From Scybalousia_A sp964639765 (GTDB taxonomy: Bacteria; Bacteroidota; Bacteroidia; Bacteroidales; P3): DNA of 7,140 nucleotides. Made by a program: the position numbers and the translations under genes. Below the pieces are notes generated by a model. It did no database searches. It was given only the letters and a program-made list of their open reading frames with translations, and was not told the origin of the DNA. Location: the NCBI GenBank assembly GCA_964639765.1, contig CAZXEN010000052.1, positions 1-7,140 of the forward strand, written 5' to 3'. Below are positions 1 to 6,041 of the stretch, piece after piece (the first letter of the stretch is position 1; every line of letters begins with the position of its first letter).

Positions 1-37
1 AAATAATTTAAAACGAACTTTTAATAACAAAAAAACG
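1..37 (-). repeat. Two degenerate 22-base-spaced repeat units (left flank of abiE)
   Basis: Read on the minus strand, units starting CGTTTT begin at 37 and 15, exactly 22 bases apart; the second runs off the window. They match the array at 1705-1813 on the other side of the abiE genes. AAAAGTTCGTTTT (complement of 10-22) is identical to 1742-1754, and CGTTTTTTTGTT (complement of 26-37) is identical to 1749-1760. Orientation is opposite to the right-hand array. The sequence is AT-rich, so part of the similarity could be low complexity, but the shared CG anchors and equal period argue against pure chance. The array probably continues left of the window. Confidence 0.55.
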
Positions 38-89
38 AGGATTTTTTATACAAAAAGAGAGTATTTTTTTATCTATGGTTAATAGACAC

Positions 90-914
90 TCAACAAAACT
101 TCATCTTCTCCACCAACTGAAGAAAATAATCATTAGACCATATATCCAATAAATGAATATCTTTGATATATGGTTTTACATCTTGCTTGACTTTTTCTAT
201 ATCAGTGGTAACAAGCCTTTCTTTCAGACATTCAATAAATTCCTCTTTGGTCATATCTATTGAGTTGAACTCTCTTATTCTCTCCTGCAAGTGTTCAAAA
301 TTCAGTTTTATTCCATTACGTACATACCATTCAAAATCATACCAATCTCTTCCTTTTACCCTGTTTTTCCATACCCTGAAAGTCAAGGCATGCATCTTAC
401 CTGCATATAAATCAGGCAATACGAAACATCGTGTCATAAAGGAATAGGGATACAAAAGCAGTTTTTCTTCCGTTGCAAACCTCATAGGGGGAGAGGTATC
501 TACTTCTATCTTTATTTTTATGTTTTTTTCTGTTGAGAATGCTATATCGTATGCTGATGTATCTTCTTTCAGAAAAGCAGACTCCACTTTTGAAAAACGT
601 GCCTTTTCTTTTTTGGTAATCACTATATCCTTTCCAAGCATCTTGAACTCTTCCCTTATAGCAGGAAAATAATCTTCAAGGTGAAAAGACTGGTTCTTCT
701 CTATCAATGAGAAATCCATATCCTCTGAGAACCTTTGCAAATGATGAAATATCCTCAAACAAGTACCACCATAAAAAGCAGCCTTCTCAAAAAAACCGCC
801 TCTGTAAAGTCCTGCAAGTGTAATCTGCTGCATAACCTCATAGATAGCATTCTGCCTATCTTGACTGGTTGTTATCTGATAACGTGATAACATCTGTTCA
901 AAAATTCCACTCAT
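90..914 (-). CDS. abiEii: AbiEii-type nucleotidyltransferase toxin of a type IV TA system
   Basis: A 274-residue protein of the AbiEii/AbiGii toxin family (DNA polymerase beta-like nucleotidyltransferase fold), the killing component of type IV toxin-antitoxin and abortive-infection systems. Visible motifs in order: GGT at 49-51 followed by R54 and SEDMDFS at 63-69, the GGT...S.D.D motif with metal-binding D65 and D67; KIEVDT at 135-140, the second acidic motif; LPDLYAGKMHAL at 166-177 with the conserved Lys 173; and GRDWYD at 188-193, the RDxxD motif. All expected catalytic motifs are present, so the toxin looks intact. The ATG overlaps the antitoxin stop codon as ATGA (911-914), which implies translational coupling and co-transcription from the antitoxin promoter. 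Related toxins (MenT) modify tRNA 3' ends; whether this one does is unknown. Family call is firm, substrate is not. Confidence 0.93.
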   Translation of the reverse strand: MSGIFEQMLSRYQITTSQDRQNAIYEVMQQITLAGLYRGGFFEKAAFYGGTCLRIFHHLQRFSEDMDFSLIEKNQSFHLEDYFPAIREEFKMLGKDIVITKKEKARFSKVESAFLKEDTSAYDIAFSTEKNIKIKIEVDTSPPMRFATEEKLLLYPYSFMTRCFVLPDLYAGKMHALTFRVWKNRVKGRDWYDFEWYVRNGIKLNFEHLQERIREFNSIDMTKEEFIECLKERLVTTDIEKVKQDVKPYIKDIHLLDIWSNDYFLQLVEKMKFC

Positions 915-1534
915 CTGCTTAGTATTTTTATAATATTTTTTATCGTATTTTTCTTTTTACCAGCCTTTAAACACTCTTGAAATATCGTTATATCCATTTT
1001 AAAGAACTCGTCCATATCAAAACGTATATCTTTCTCCAGATAACTGATAACATCTTTTTGAAACCTGAGTTCAAGTCCTTTGGTATAACATATAGTATCA
1101 CAAAGTGCCTTTTCCTTTGTAGCAATAAGAAAACAGTTCTCTTCGTTTTCAACCACCTGACTTATACCTATATGAAAATAATCCTTATCGCATTCGGTGT
1201 ATTCAAACAAACCAAGTTTGTTTTCAAAAACACGTGTATGCTTTGTAGTCATAGAACGGGTAATATAAACTGCTTCAGGTATCAAACCATAATACCTTAA
1301 AGCCGTTTCCCTTGATACATACGAAGGACCATAAATATGATTAGCCAGAATCTCATTTGAAACAGGTTTGCCTGTATCATCCTGTGAACAAATGTAAAGC
1401 CCTCTTTTTAGCCTTATGATTCTATGGCTATCCTCCAACGATGATATCTTACTGTGAATAGATTTAATATCTGGATAGATAGACTGCAAACCCTTCACCG
1501 TAATTGGAATATTCTTGTAATCAGTCAAAGTCAT
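911..1534 (-). CDS. abiEi: AbiEi-type antitoxin / transcriptional autorepressor
   Basis: A 207-residue partner of the downstream AbiEii toxin. The N-terminal ~50 residues look like the winged-helix domain of AbiEi antitoxins and end in the wing-like RLKRGLYI (41-48). The following segment has the conserved GPSYVSRETALRYYGLIPEA block (69-88) and, further on, IATKEKALCDTI, the ..EKAL.D.. signature of the AbiEi C-terminal domain. In characterised type IV systems AbiEi does not bind the toxin; it counteracts its effect and represses its own operon by binding inverted repeats in the promoter. A large inverted repeat lies just upstream here (1568-1628). The start at 1534 is set by a perfect ribosome binding site seven bases upstream. 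Order antitoxin-then-toxin and the 4-base overlap are typical. Confidence 0.9.
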   Translation of the reverse strand: MTLTDYKNIPITVKGLQSIYPDIKSIHSKISSLEDSHRIIRLKRGLYICSQDDTGKPVSNEILANHIYGPSYVSRETALRYYGLIPEAVYITRSMTTKHTRVFENKLGLFEYTECDKDYFHIGISQVVENEENCFLIATKEKALCDTICYTKGLELRFQKDVISYLEKDIRFDMDEFFKMDITIFQECLKAGKKKNTIKNIIKILSR

Positions 1535-1541
1535 ATGGATT

Positions 1542-1548
1542 ACCTCCT
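1542..1548 (-). promoter_or_regulatory. Strong Shine-Dalgarno site for abiEi
   Basis: The minus strand reads AGGAGGT (extended AAAGGAGGT, 1550-1542), then seven bases, then the ATG at 1534. This is a near-perfect anti-SD match at ideal spacing and fixes the start codon. It contrasts with rluD on the other strand, which shows no such site. Confidence 0.85.
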
Positions 1549-1562
1549 TTATATTTTTTTTG

Positions 1563-1570
1563 CAAAAATA
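1563..1570 (-). promoter_or_regulatory. -7 box of the abiE promoter (TAnnTTTG type)
   Basis: The complement of 1563-1570 is TATTTTTG, a full match to the Bacteroidota -7 consensus TAnnTTTG. Transcription would start around 1555-1558, giving a leader of roughly 20 bases that just contains the ribosome binding site. No good -33 TTTG is visible at the usual 19-21-base spacing; that region is occupied by the inverted repeat. The box overlaps the first three bases of the left arm of that repeat. Confidence 0.65.
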
Positions 1571-1628
1571 GTAAATTTTCGTACAGTAACTATAGTTTTT
1601 CTGTATTTTCTGTACGAAAAACTACTAT
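1568..1628. promoter_or_regulatory. Large inverted repeat, likely AbiEi operator
   Basis: Left arm 1568-1586 and right arm 1610-1628 are inverted copies matching at 17 of 19 positions, including the perfect 11-base core TTTTCGTACAG / CTGTACGAAAA. Arms are separated by 23 bases and their starts are 42 bases apart, about four helical turns, so two protein units would sit on the same DNA face. The left arm begins inside the abiE -7 box and the repeat spans the -33 region, the expected place for an autorepressor site. Characterised AbiEi antitoxins bind paired inverted repeats in their promoters. The site is seen directly; the binding protein is inferred. Confidence 0.7.
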
Positions 1629-1704
1629 TTTGTTATAAAACTGAGCTTTTCAGGGGTATGCTTCAAGGTGAAAAATAAAGACTCTCCCTACTGAAAAACA
1701 ACCA

Positions 1705-1813
1705 CGTTTTCTTATCAAAAACCTGCCGTTTTTAGGGTGCGAAAAGTTCGTTTTTTTGTTTTAAAATCATCGTTTTTTGTTTAAAATACTTGTTGTTTTG
1801 TGTGCTTAAAATC
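1705..1813 (+). repeat. Degenerate 22-base-period AT-rich repeat array
   Basis: Units with a CGTTTT start lie at 1705, 1727, 1749 and 1771, exactly 22 bases apart, followed by a weaker unit at about 1792 (TTGTTTTGTG) and a CG start again at 1814. Each unit is a T-run followed by an A-rich segment (AAAA about 12-16 bases in). Two inverted units of the same family sit at 1-37. The array does not look coding: there is no plausible ORF, and the divergent promoters lie outside it. It differs from CRISPR because whole units drift together, with no repeat/spacer distinction. Function is unknown to me; it could be a genome-wide intergenic repeat. Confidence 0.65.
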
Positions 1814-1815
1814 CG

Positions 1816-1863
1816 TAGTTTTGGTTATTAAGTTCTTTGTAGTTTTGGTTATTAAGTTCTTTG
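1816..1863 (+). repeat. Perfect 24-base tandem duplication
   Basis: Positions 1816-1839 and 1840-1863 are identical 24-base units, beginning TAGTTTTGG and ending AGTTCTTTG, directly abutting. They follow the 22-base-period array and resemble a diverged, slightly longer member of it (CG at 1814, T-run, then TTA). Perfect identity suggests a recent slippage duplication. Confidence 0.9.
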
Positions 1864-1980
1864 TTTTTATCACCTCAGCACGAACGACTACTATACAGAT
1901 ATATGTAGTAGCCTTGTCTTATTTTTTTATAAAAACCTGCACTATAACTCACGAAAACATATATATAAAATTCTAAAATA

Positions 1981-2011
1981 ATTGTATTTACAATAATATT
2001 TTGTAATTTTG
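1981..2011 (+). promoter_or_regulatory. Bacteroidota-type promoter of the rluD operon
   Basis: TAATTTTG at 2004-2011 matches the -7 consensus TAnnTTTG. ATTG at 1981-1984 lies 19 bases upstream and serves as the -33 element. Transcription would begin near 2016-2020, leaving a leader of about 15 bases before the ATG at 2034 with no Shine-Dalgarno sequence, which is ordinary for this phylum. It is the only strong promoter I see for the five rightward genes. Confidence 0.75.
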
Positions 2012-2033
2012 CAGTTTTAATATTTCTGGATTG

Positions 2034-3059
2034 ATGACTAATGAGATAAACACAGAGGAGTTATACGAAAACTATCGTATTGTTGTTGACAAAGGGCAAT
2101 CACCTTTGAGGATAGACAAGTACCTTATGGTCAGAATAGAGAACGCCTCTCGCAACAAGATACAGCAGGCTGCAAAAGCAGATTGTATAAAGGTAAATTC
2201 CAAAAGTGTTAAACCCAACTACAAGGTCAAACCTAATGATGTAATCCAGATATTTCTTACTACTGAACCAAGAGAGATAGAAATAATACCTCAGGATATA
2301 CCGCTTGATATTGTATATGAGGACAAAGACCTTATAATTGTAAACAAGCCCATGGGTATGGTTGTACATCCTGCATACGGTAACTATGACAAGACTCTGG
2401 TCAATGCCTTGGAATGGTATTTCCAGCACTCCAAAAACAAAGATACAGAAGGTGAAGTACATCCTCTTTTGGTACATAGGATAGATAAGGATACTACAGG
2501 CTTGCTGGTAGTGGCTAAGAACGATACTGCACAAACCTTGCTCGCCAAACAGTTTTATTATCATACCATAGAAAGAACCTATACAGCATTGGTTTGGGGT
2601 GATTTTGCTGAAGATGAAGGCACTATAGATAAAAATGTAGCAAGAGACTCCAAAGATAGAAAAAAAATGGCTGCATACGAAGACAATGAGACTGGCAAAC
2701 ATGCTGTAACCCATTGGAAAGTATTGGAGAGATTTGGATATACCACTTTGATACAATGTCGTTTGGAAACAGGTCGTACTCATCAGATAAGAGTGCATCT
2801 TTCTTCCATAGGACACCCTTTGTTCAACGATGCAACATACGGAGGCGACAGAATACTGAAAGGCACCACTTTCTCAAAATACAAACAGTTTATACTCAAC
2901 TGTTTTGATATGCTTCCTCGTCAGGCTTTACATGCTACCACTCTTGGTTTTAAGCACCCTGCTACCAATGAAGATGTATTTTTTTCTTCTGACTTGCCTG
3001 AGGATATGCTAAACACAGTGGAAAAATGGAGAAATTACACACAACAAAAAATAGACTGA
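2034..3059 (+). CDS. rluD: RluA/RluD-family 23S rRNA pseudouridine synthase
   Basis: A 341-residue enzyme that isomerises uridines to pseudouridine, most likely in large-subunit rRNA (RluD modifies helix 69 in E. coli). An S4 RNA-binding domain occupies about residues 24-75 (LRIDKYL...), followed by the catalytic domain. The family signature HRIDKDTTGLLVVAK starts at 148, with the catalytic Asp at 151. The C-terminal GRTHQIRVHLSSIGHPL motif and YGGDR are also present. I chose the ATG at 2034 over the TTG three bases before it; a leader this short gives no other cue. It is the first gene of the operon, followed after 5 bases by the lipoprotein gene. Exact uridine target cannot be read from sequence, so RluD rather than a paralogue is a best guess from length and S4 domain. 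Confidence 0.93.
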   Translation: MTNEINTEELYENYRIVVDKGQSPLRIDKYLMVRIENASRNKIQQAAKADCIKVNSKSVKPNYKVKPNDVIQIFLTTEPREIEIIPQDIPLDIVYEDKDLIIVNKPMGMVVHPAYGNYDKTLVNALEWYFQHSKNKDTEGEVHPLLVHRIDKDTTGLLVVAKNDTAQTLLAKQFYYHTIERTYTALVWGDFAEDEGTIDKNVARDSKDRKKMAAYEDNETGKHAVTHWKVLERFGYTTLIQCRLETGRTHQIRVHLSSIGHPLFNDATYGGDRILKGTTFSKYKQFILNCFDMLPRQALHATTLGFKHPATNEDVFFSSDLPEDMLNTVEKWRNYTQQKID

Positions 3060-3064
3060 AGAAC

Positions 3065-4111
3065 ATGAAAAAACTGAATCACATAGTATTATGTATTGTT
3101 TGCCTGTTGATATGCTTTTGTTCATGCAAAAACGACAGCAAGGAAAACAAAAAATTCTACAACAACAATATAGAAGAGAGTATAAAGTTCAAACGTTTCG
3201 ACATAGCCCTGTTCTCCGCTCCCAAAACCACTCTGAAAGAACATTTGCTTACCCTTCAAAAAGAATACAAGGATATGTTTTCTTCGCCTTTGAGTGATGA
3301 AGAATATATGAATATGCTTATAAGTTTTGTGTCAGACAATGAAATGCAGAAGGTTCAGAACATAGTGGCTAAGGAATACCCTGACTTGAACTTTCTCAGT
3401 GAGGATTTAACATCTGCTTTTGCCCGTTTGAAGGAGATATATCCCAACACCAACCTGCCAAAAAATGTATATACCTTCATCCTTGGTCCTGTAGATTATT
3501 CCTACGGATATGCCAACAGGGTGTATATGAATGATACATTGTACTATGCCATTGCTATAGACGTCTATTCACTCAACAAACTTTCCGACCATAAATACTA
3601 CAAGCAATATCCTGAATATATGCTCAAAAGTCTTGGAAAAGAGTTCATAGCACCTGACTTTATGCGTATGTATCTGTTGAACAAGAGTTTCATTGATATA
3701 CCTTTTAAGATGTTTTCAGGTTCTGCATCTCTTTTGGATTGTATAATAGAGGATGGGAAACTGTCCTATTTTATTCAGAAACTGCTGCCTAAATACAGTC
3801 TTAACACCATACTGAGATATGATGCACAACAGATGCTATGGGCTGAGAACAATGAAGCAAATGTATGGGCGTATATCATTCAGACCAAACTTCTGTATGA
3901 CAAAGACCGTTCAAAATATCTTTCCCTTATATCGGACGGTCCTGAAAGCAAGGGATTGAACGGTTCTCCTGCAAGAATAGGCAACTATATAGGATACAAG
4001 ATAGTGGAAAGTTTTATGAACGAAAACAAAGTAAGCCTTGACTCACTTATGAAGATAAACGACAACGTATTAATCCTGCAACAGTCAAAATATAAACCTG
4101 TAAAAAAATAA
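3065..4111 (+). CDS. gldB: GldB-family lipoprotein
   Basis: A 348-residue predicted lipoprotein. From the ATG at 3065 it begins MKK, then a hydrophobic stretch to residue 20 and a lipobox-like FCSC with Cys21 as the lipidation site. An earlier in-frame ATG at 3026 would bury this signal and overlap rluD by 34 bases, so I reject it. The body resembles GldB: FKRFDIALF near the start of the mature protein, and the C-terminal block DGPESKGLNGSPARIGNYIG, the family's DGP...SP.RIG..IG pattern. GldB was defined as a gliding motility lipoprotein in Flavobacterium johnsoniae, but the family is widespread in non-gliding Bacteroidota where its role is not clear to me. Here it lies between an rRNA modification gene and two envelope-lipid genes. 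Lipoprotein call is firm; family call good; function unknown. Confidence 0.8.
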   Translation: MKKLNHIVLCIVCLLICFCSCKNDSKENKKFYNNNIEESIKFKRFDIALFSAPKTTLKEHLLTLQKEYKDMFSSPLSDEEYMNMLISFVSDNEMQKVQNIVAKEYPDLNFLSEDLTSAFARLKEIYPNTNLPKNVYTFILGPVDYSYGYANRVYMNDTLYYAIAIDVYSLNKLSDHKYYKQYPEYMLKSLGKEFIAPDFMRMYLLNKSFIDIPFKMFSGSASLLDCIIEDGKLSYFIQKLLPKYSLNTILRYDAQQMLWAENNEANVWAYIIQTKLLYDKDRSKYLSLISDGPESKGLNGSPARIGNYIGYKIVESFMNENKVSLDSLMKINDNVLILQQSKYKPVKK

Positions 4112-4118
4112 ACGTGTT

Positions 4119-6038
4119 ATGAAAGCATTATATAAACAGATTTTATTCAGATACATTTTCGCATTACTGCTCCTGCTTACATCTCAAGTGGTATTCTATA
4201 TCCTTAACTCCACTTTGTTTGCAGTGGCTTCCTTTGGAGACTTTTTAAGAATATTGTTGGGCAACCTGAGGTTTGGCTTATCCACTCTAAGTGTGTTTCT
4301 TGCTCCTTATCTTTTCTTTGCCCTTCTGCCTATACCTTTCAGAACAAAAAAATGGTACAGGATTGTTCTTTCTGTATTTTACTTTGTAGGAGTGGAGTTT
4401 ATACTTGTATGCAACCTTATAGACTGCGGTTATTTTCGTTTCACATTCAAAAGACTCACCTTCGACATCTTCAACTATCTGGGTGTGGGAGGAGATTTCA
4501 ACTCCTTGGTACCACAGTTTCTAAGGGACTATTGGCATATAGTACTGATATTTGTTGTGTTCAACGTTGCATTGTATCTTGTTGATTGGATAATAAGAAA
4601 AAGATTTCCTGCAACAGAAAGTGAGTTTTCAAAAAGGATATTGTTTAAGCACAGCATTGTTTTTGTTGTATGTGTGGCTGTTCTTTTTGTTTTTCAAAGA
4701 GGAGGACTACAATACAGACCTATGGGTCTTCTACAGGCTTCGGACTATGCTACAACCCAAAACACCGCCTTGGTGCTTAACACTCCTTACACTCTCTATC
4801 GCACCATAGGAAAAGCAGGATTGGAACCAAAACAATATTTTAAAGAACAGGAACTATCAAAATATTTTTCTCCTATTCAACAGCCAAACAAGGAAATCTG
4901 GGCAGACTCTCTTTTTACAGAACCCCTGCAATCAGGCAAGACTAATGTTGTGCTTATAATAATAGAAAGCTATGCTGCTGAGTATTTCTCAACATACAAC
5001 AAAACAAATACATCCTATGTTCCTTTTTTGGATTCTTTGGCTAAACACTCCCTTGTTTTTCAAGGCTATTCAAACGGTAAAAGAAGTATAGACGGTATTC
5101 CTGCCATTGTTTCTTCCATGCCTTTGTTGAACGAAGAAAGCTATATTACTTCTTCCTACAGTGGAAACCGTCTAAGTTCCATTGCTTCCACCCTGAAAGA
5201 AGAAGGATACAACACAGCTTTCTATCACGGAGGCTACAACGGTACAATGAATTTCAACGTCTTTTCCAATCATGTGGGATATGAAAACTACTATGGTAAG
5301 GATGAATATAACAACGACAAAGACTATGACGGAAACTGGGGTATTTTTGATGAACCGTTCCTACAGTATATGGGCAGAAAAATTTCTCAGACTAAAGAAC
5401 CTTTCTTCTCCACCGTCTTCACCCTTTCCTCTCATCATCCTTATACCATTCCAAAACAACATATAGGCAGATTTCCAAAAGGCAGTCTTATTGTACATGA
5501 GACCGTAGGATATACAGATTATGCATTGAAAAGATTTTTTGACTATGCAAAAAAACAGCCTTGGTATGAAAACACACTGTTTGTTATAACTGCCGACCAT
5601 AGTGCTTTAACTGGAACAAAAGACTTTCAGACAGCATTGGGCTTATATCGTATTCCTATTATTTTCTACTCTCCTAAAATGAAACATTCAGAAACTTCTC
5701 TTCTTACCATGCAACAGACAGACATCTACCCTACTATATGTGACTTGCTTCATATAAACAAACCTGTTTTTGCTTTTGGAAAGAGTATATTTTCCCCTTC
5801 CGAACACTTCTATATTTACTTCTCAAACGGTGAATATATTGTTATGATAGGTGATTATGTAAGCAAATACAGGGAAGGATACAAAACACAGCTGTTTGAC
5901 GCTAAGAAAGACCCTGACATGAGAAATGATATTTCAAAACAACATCCTCGCATAACTGAGCATCATACTATGACTACTCAGGCTATAATACAGCAGTATA
6001 ACAATCGTCTAATAAAAAACCAGACAATGGTCAAGTAA
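4119..6038 (+). CDS. LtaS/MdoB-like membrane phosphoglycerol transferase (sulfatase fold)
   Basis: A 639-residue inner-membrane protein, close in length to S. aureus LtaS. About five hydrophobic segments (roughly 11-30, 53-73, 81-103, 138-159, 177-193) are followed by an extracytoplasmic alkaline phosphatase/sulfatase-fold domain from about 270. Visible active-site elements: IIIESYAAE with probable metal ligand E283; NGKRSIDGIPAI with S323 where LtaS has its nucleophilic Thr; HGG at 370-372; NWGIFDE at 406-412; SSHHPY at 437-442; and TADHS at 491-495 supplying D493 and H494. Enzymes of this type transfer phosphoglycerol (or phosphoethanolamine) from a phospholipid to an acceptor and leave diacylglycerol. 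Bacteroidota lack Gram-positive lipoteichoic acid, so the acceptor here is unknown (glycan, capsule or lipid A are options). The lipid kinase gene starts 3 bases after it. Confidence 0.85.
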   Translation: MKALYKQILFRYIFALLLLLTSQVVFYILNSTLFAVASFGDFLRILLGNLRFGLSTLSVFLAPYLFFALLPIPFRTKKWYRIVLSVFYFVGVEFILVCNLIDCGYFRFTFKRLTFDIFNYLGVGGDFNSLVPQFLRDYWHIVLIFVVFNVALYLVDWIIRKRFPATESEFSKRILFKHSIVFVVCVAVLFVFQRGGLQYRPMGLLQASDYATTQNTALVLNTPYTLYRTIGKAGLEPKQYFKEQELSKYFSPIQQPNKEIWADSLFTEPLQSGKTNVVLIIIESYAAEYFSTYNKTNTSYVPFLDSLAKHSLVFQGYSNGKRSIDGIPAIVSSMPLLNEESYITSSYSGNRLSSIASTLKEEGYNTAFYHGGYNGTMNFNVFSNHVGYENYYGKDEYNNDKDYDGNWGIFDEPFLQYMGRKISQTKEPFFSTVFTLSSHHPYTIPKQHIGRFPKGSLIVHETVGYTDYALKRFFDYAKKQPWYENTLFVITADHSALTGTKDFQTALGLYRIPIIFYSPKMKHSETSLLTMQQTDIYPTICDLLHINKPVFAFGKSIFSPSEHFYIYFSNGEYIVMIGDYVSKYREGYKTQLFDAKKDPDMRNDISKQHPRITEHHTMTTQAIIQQYNNRLIKNQTMVK

Positions 6039-6041
6039 GAT

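Noticed and set aside
43..89. Intrinsic terminator after abiEii
   Set aside because: There are T-rich tracts on the minus strand but I find no GC-rich stem before them; termination cannot be supported from the sequence.
1454..1678. Plus-strand open frame of 74 codons
   Set aside because: It overlaps the abiEi 5' end, its ribosome binding site and the operator; the translation has no family resemblance and it has no promoter of its own.
1705..1863. CRISPR array
   Set aside because: Units are adjacent and drift over their full length; there is no constant repeat alternating with unique spacers, and no cas genes are present.
2031..2033. TTG start for rluD
   Set aside because: An ATG follows immediately at 2034, and the TTG would add only one residue.
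2100..2816. Long minus-strand open frame inside rluD
   Set aside because: It is antisense to a well-supported pseudouridine synthase with intact motifs; the product is rich in Tyr, Cys, Phe and Ile, as shadow frames in AT-rich genes often are.
3026..3064. Upstream start for the GldB-family gene
   Set aside because: It would add 13 residues before the lipoprotein signal and overlap rluD by 34 bases; the start at 3065 gives a normal MKK signal peptide and lipobox.
4119..6038. Formylglycine-type sulfatase
   Set aside because: No C/SxPxR activation motif is present, and the multi-pass N-terminal membrane region with LtaS-like TADHS and ESYAAE motifs fits the phosphoglycerol transferase group better.
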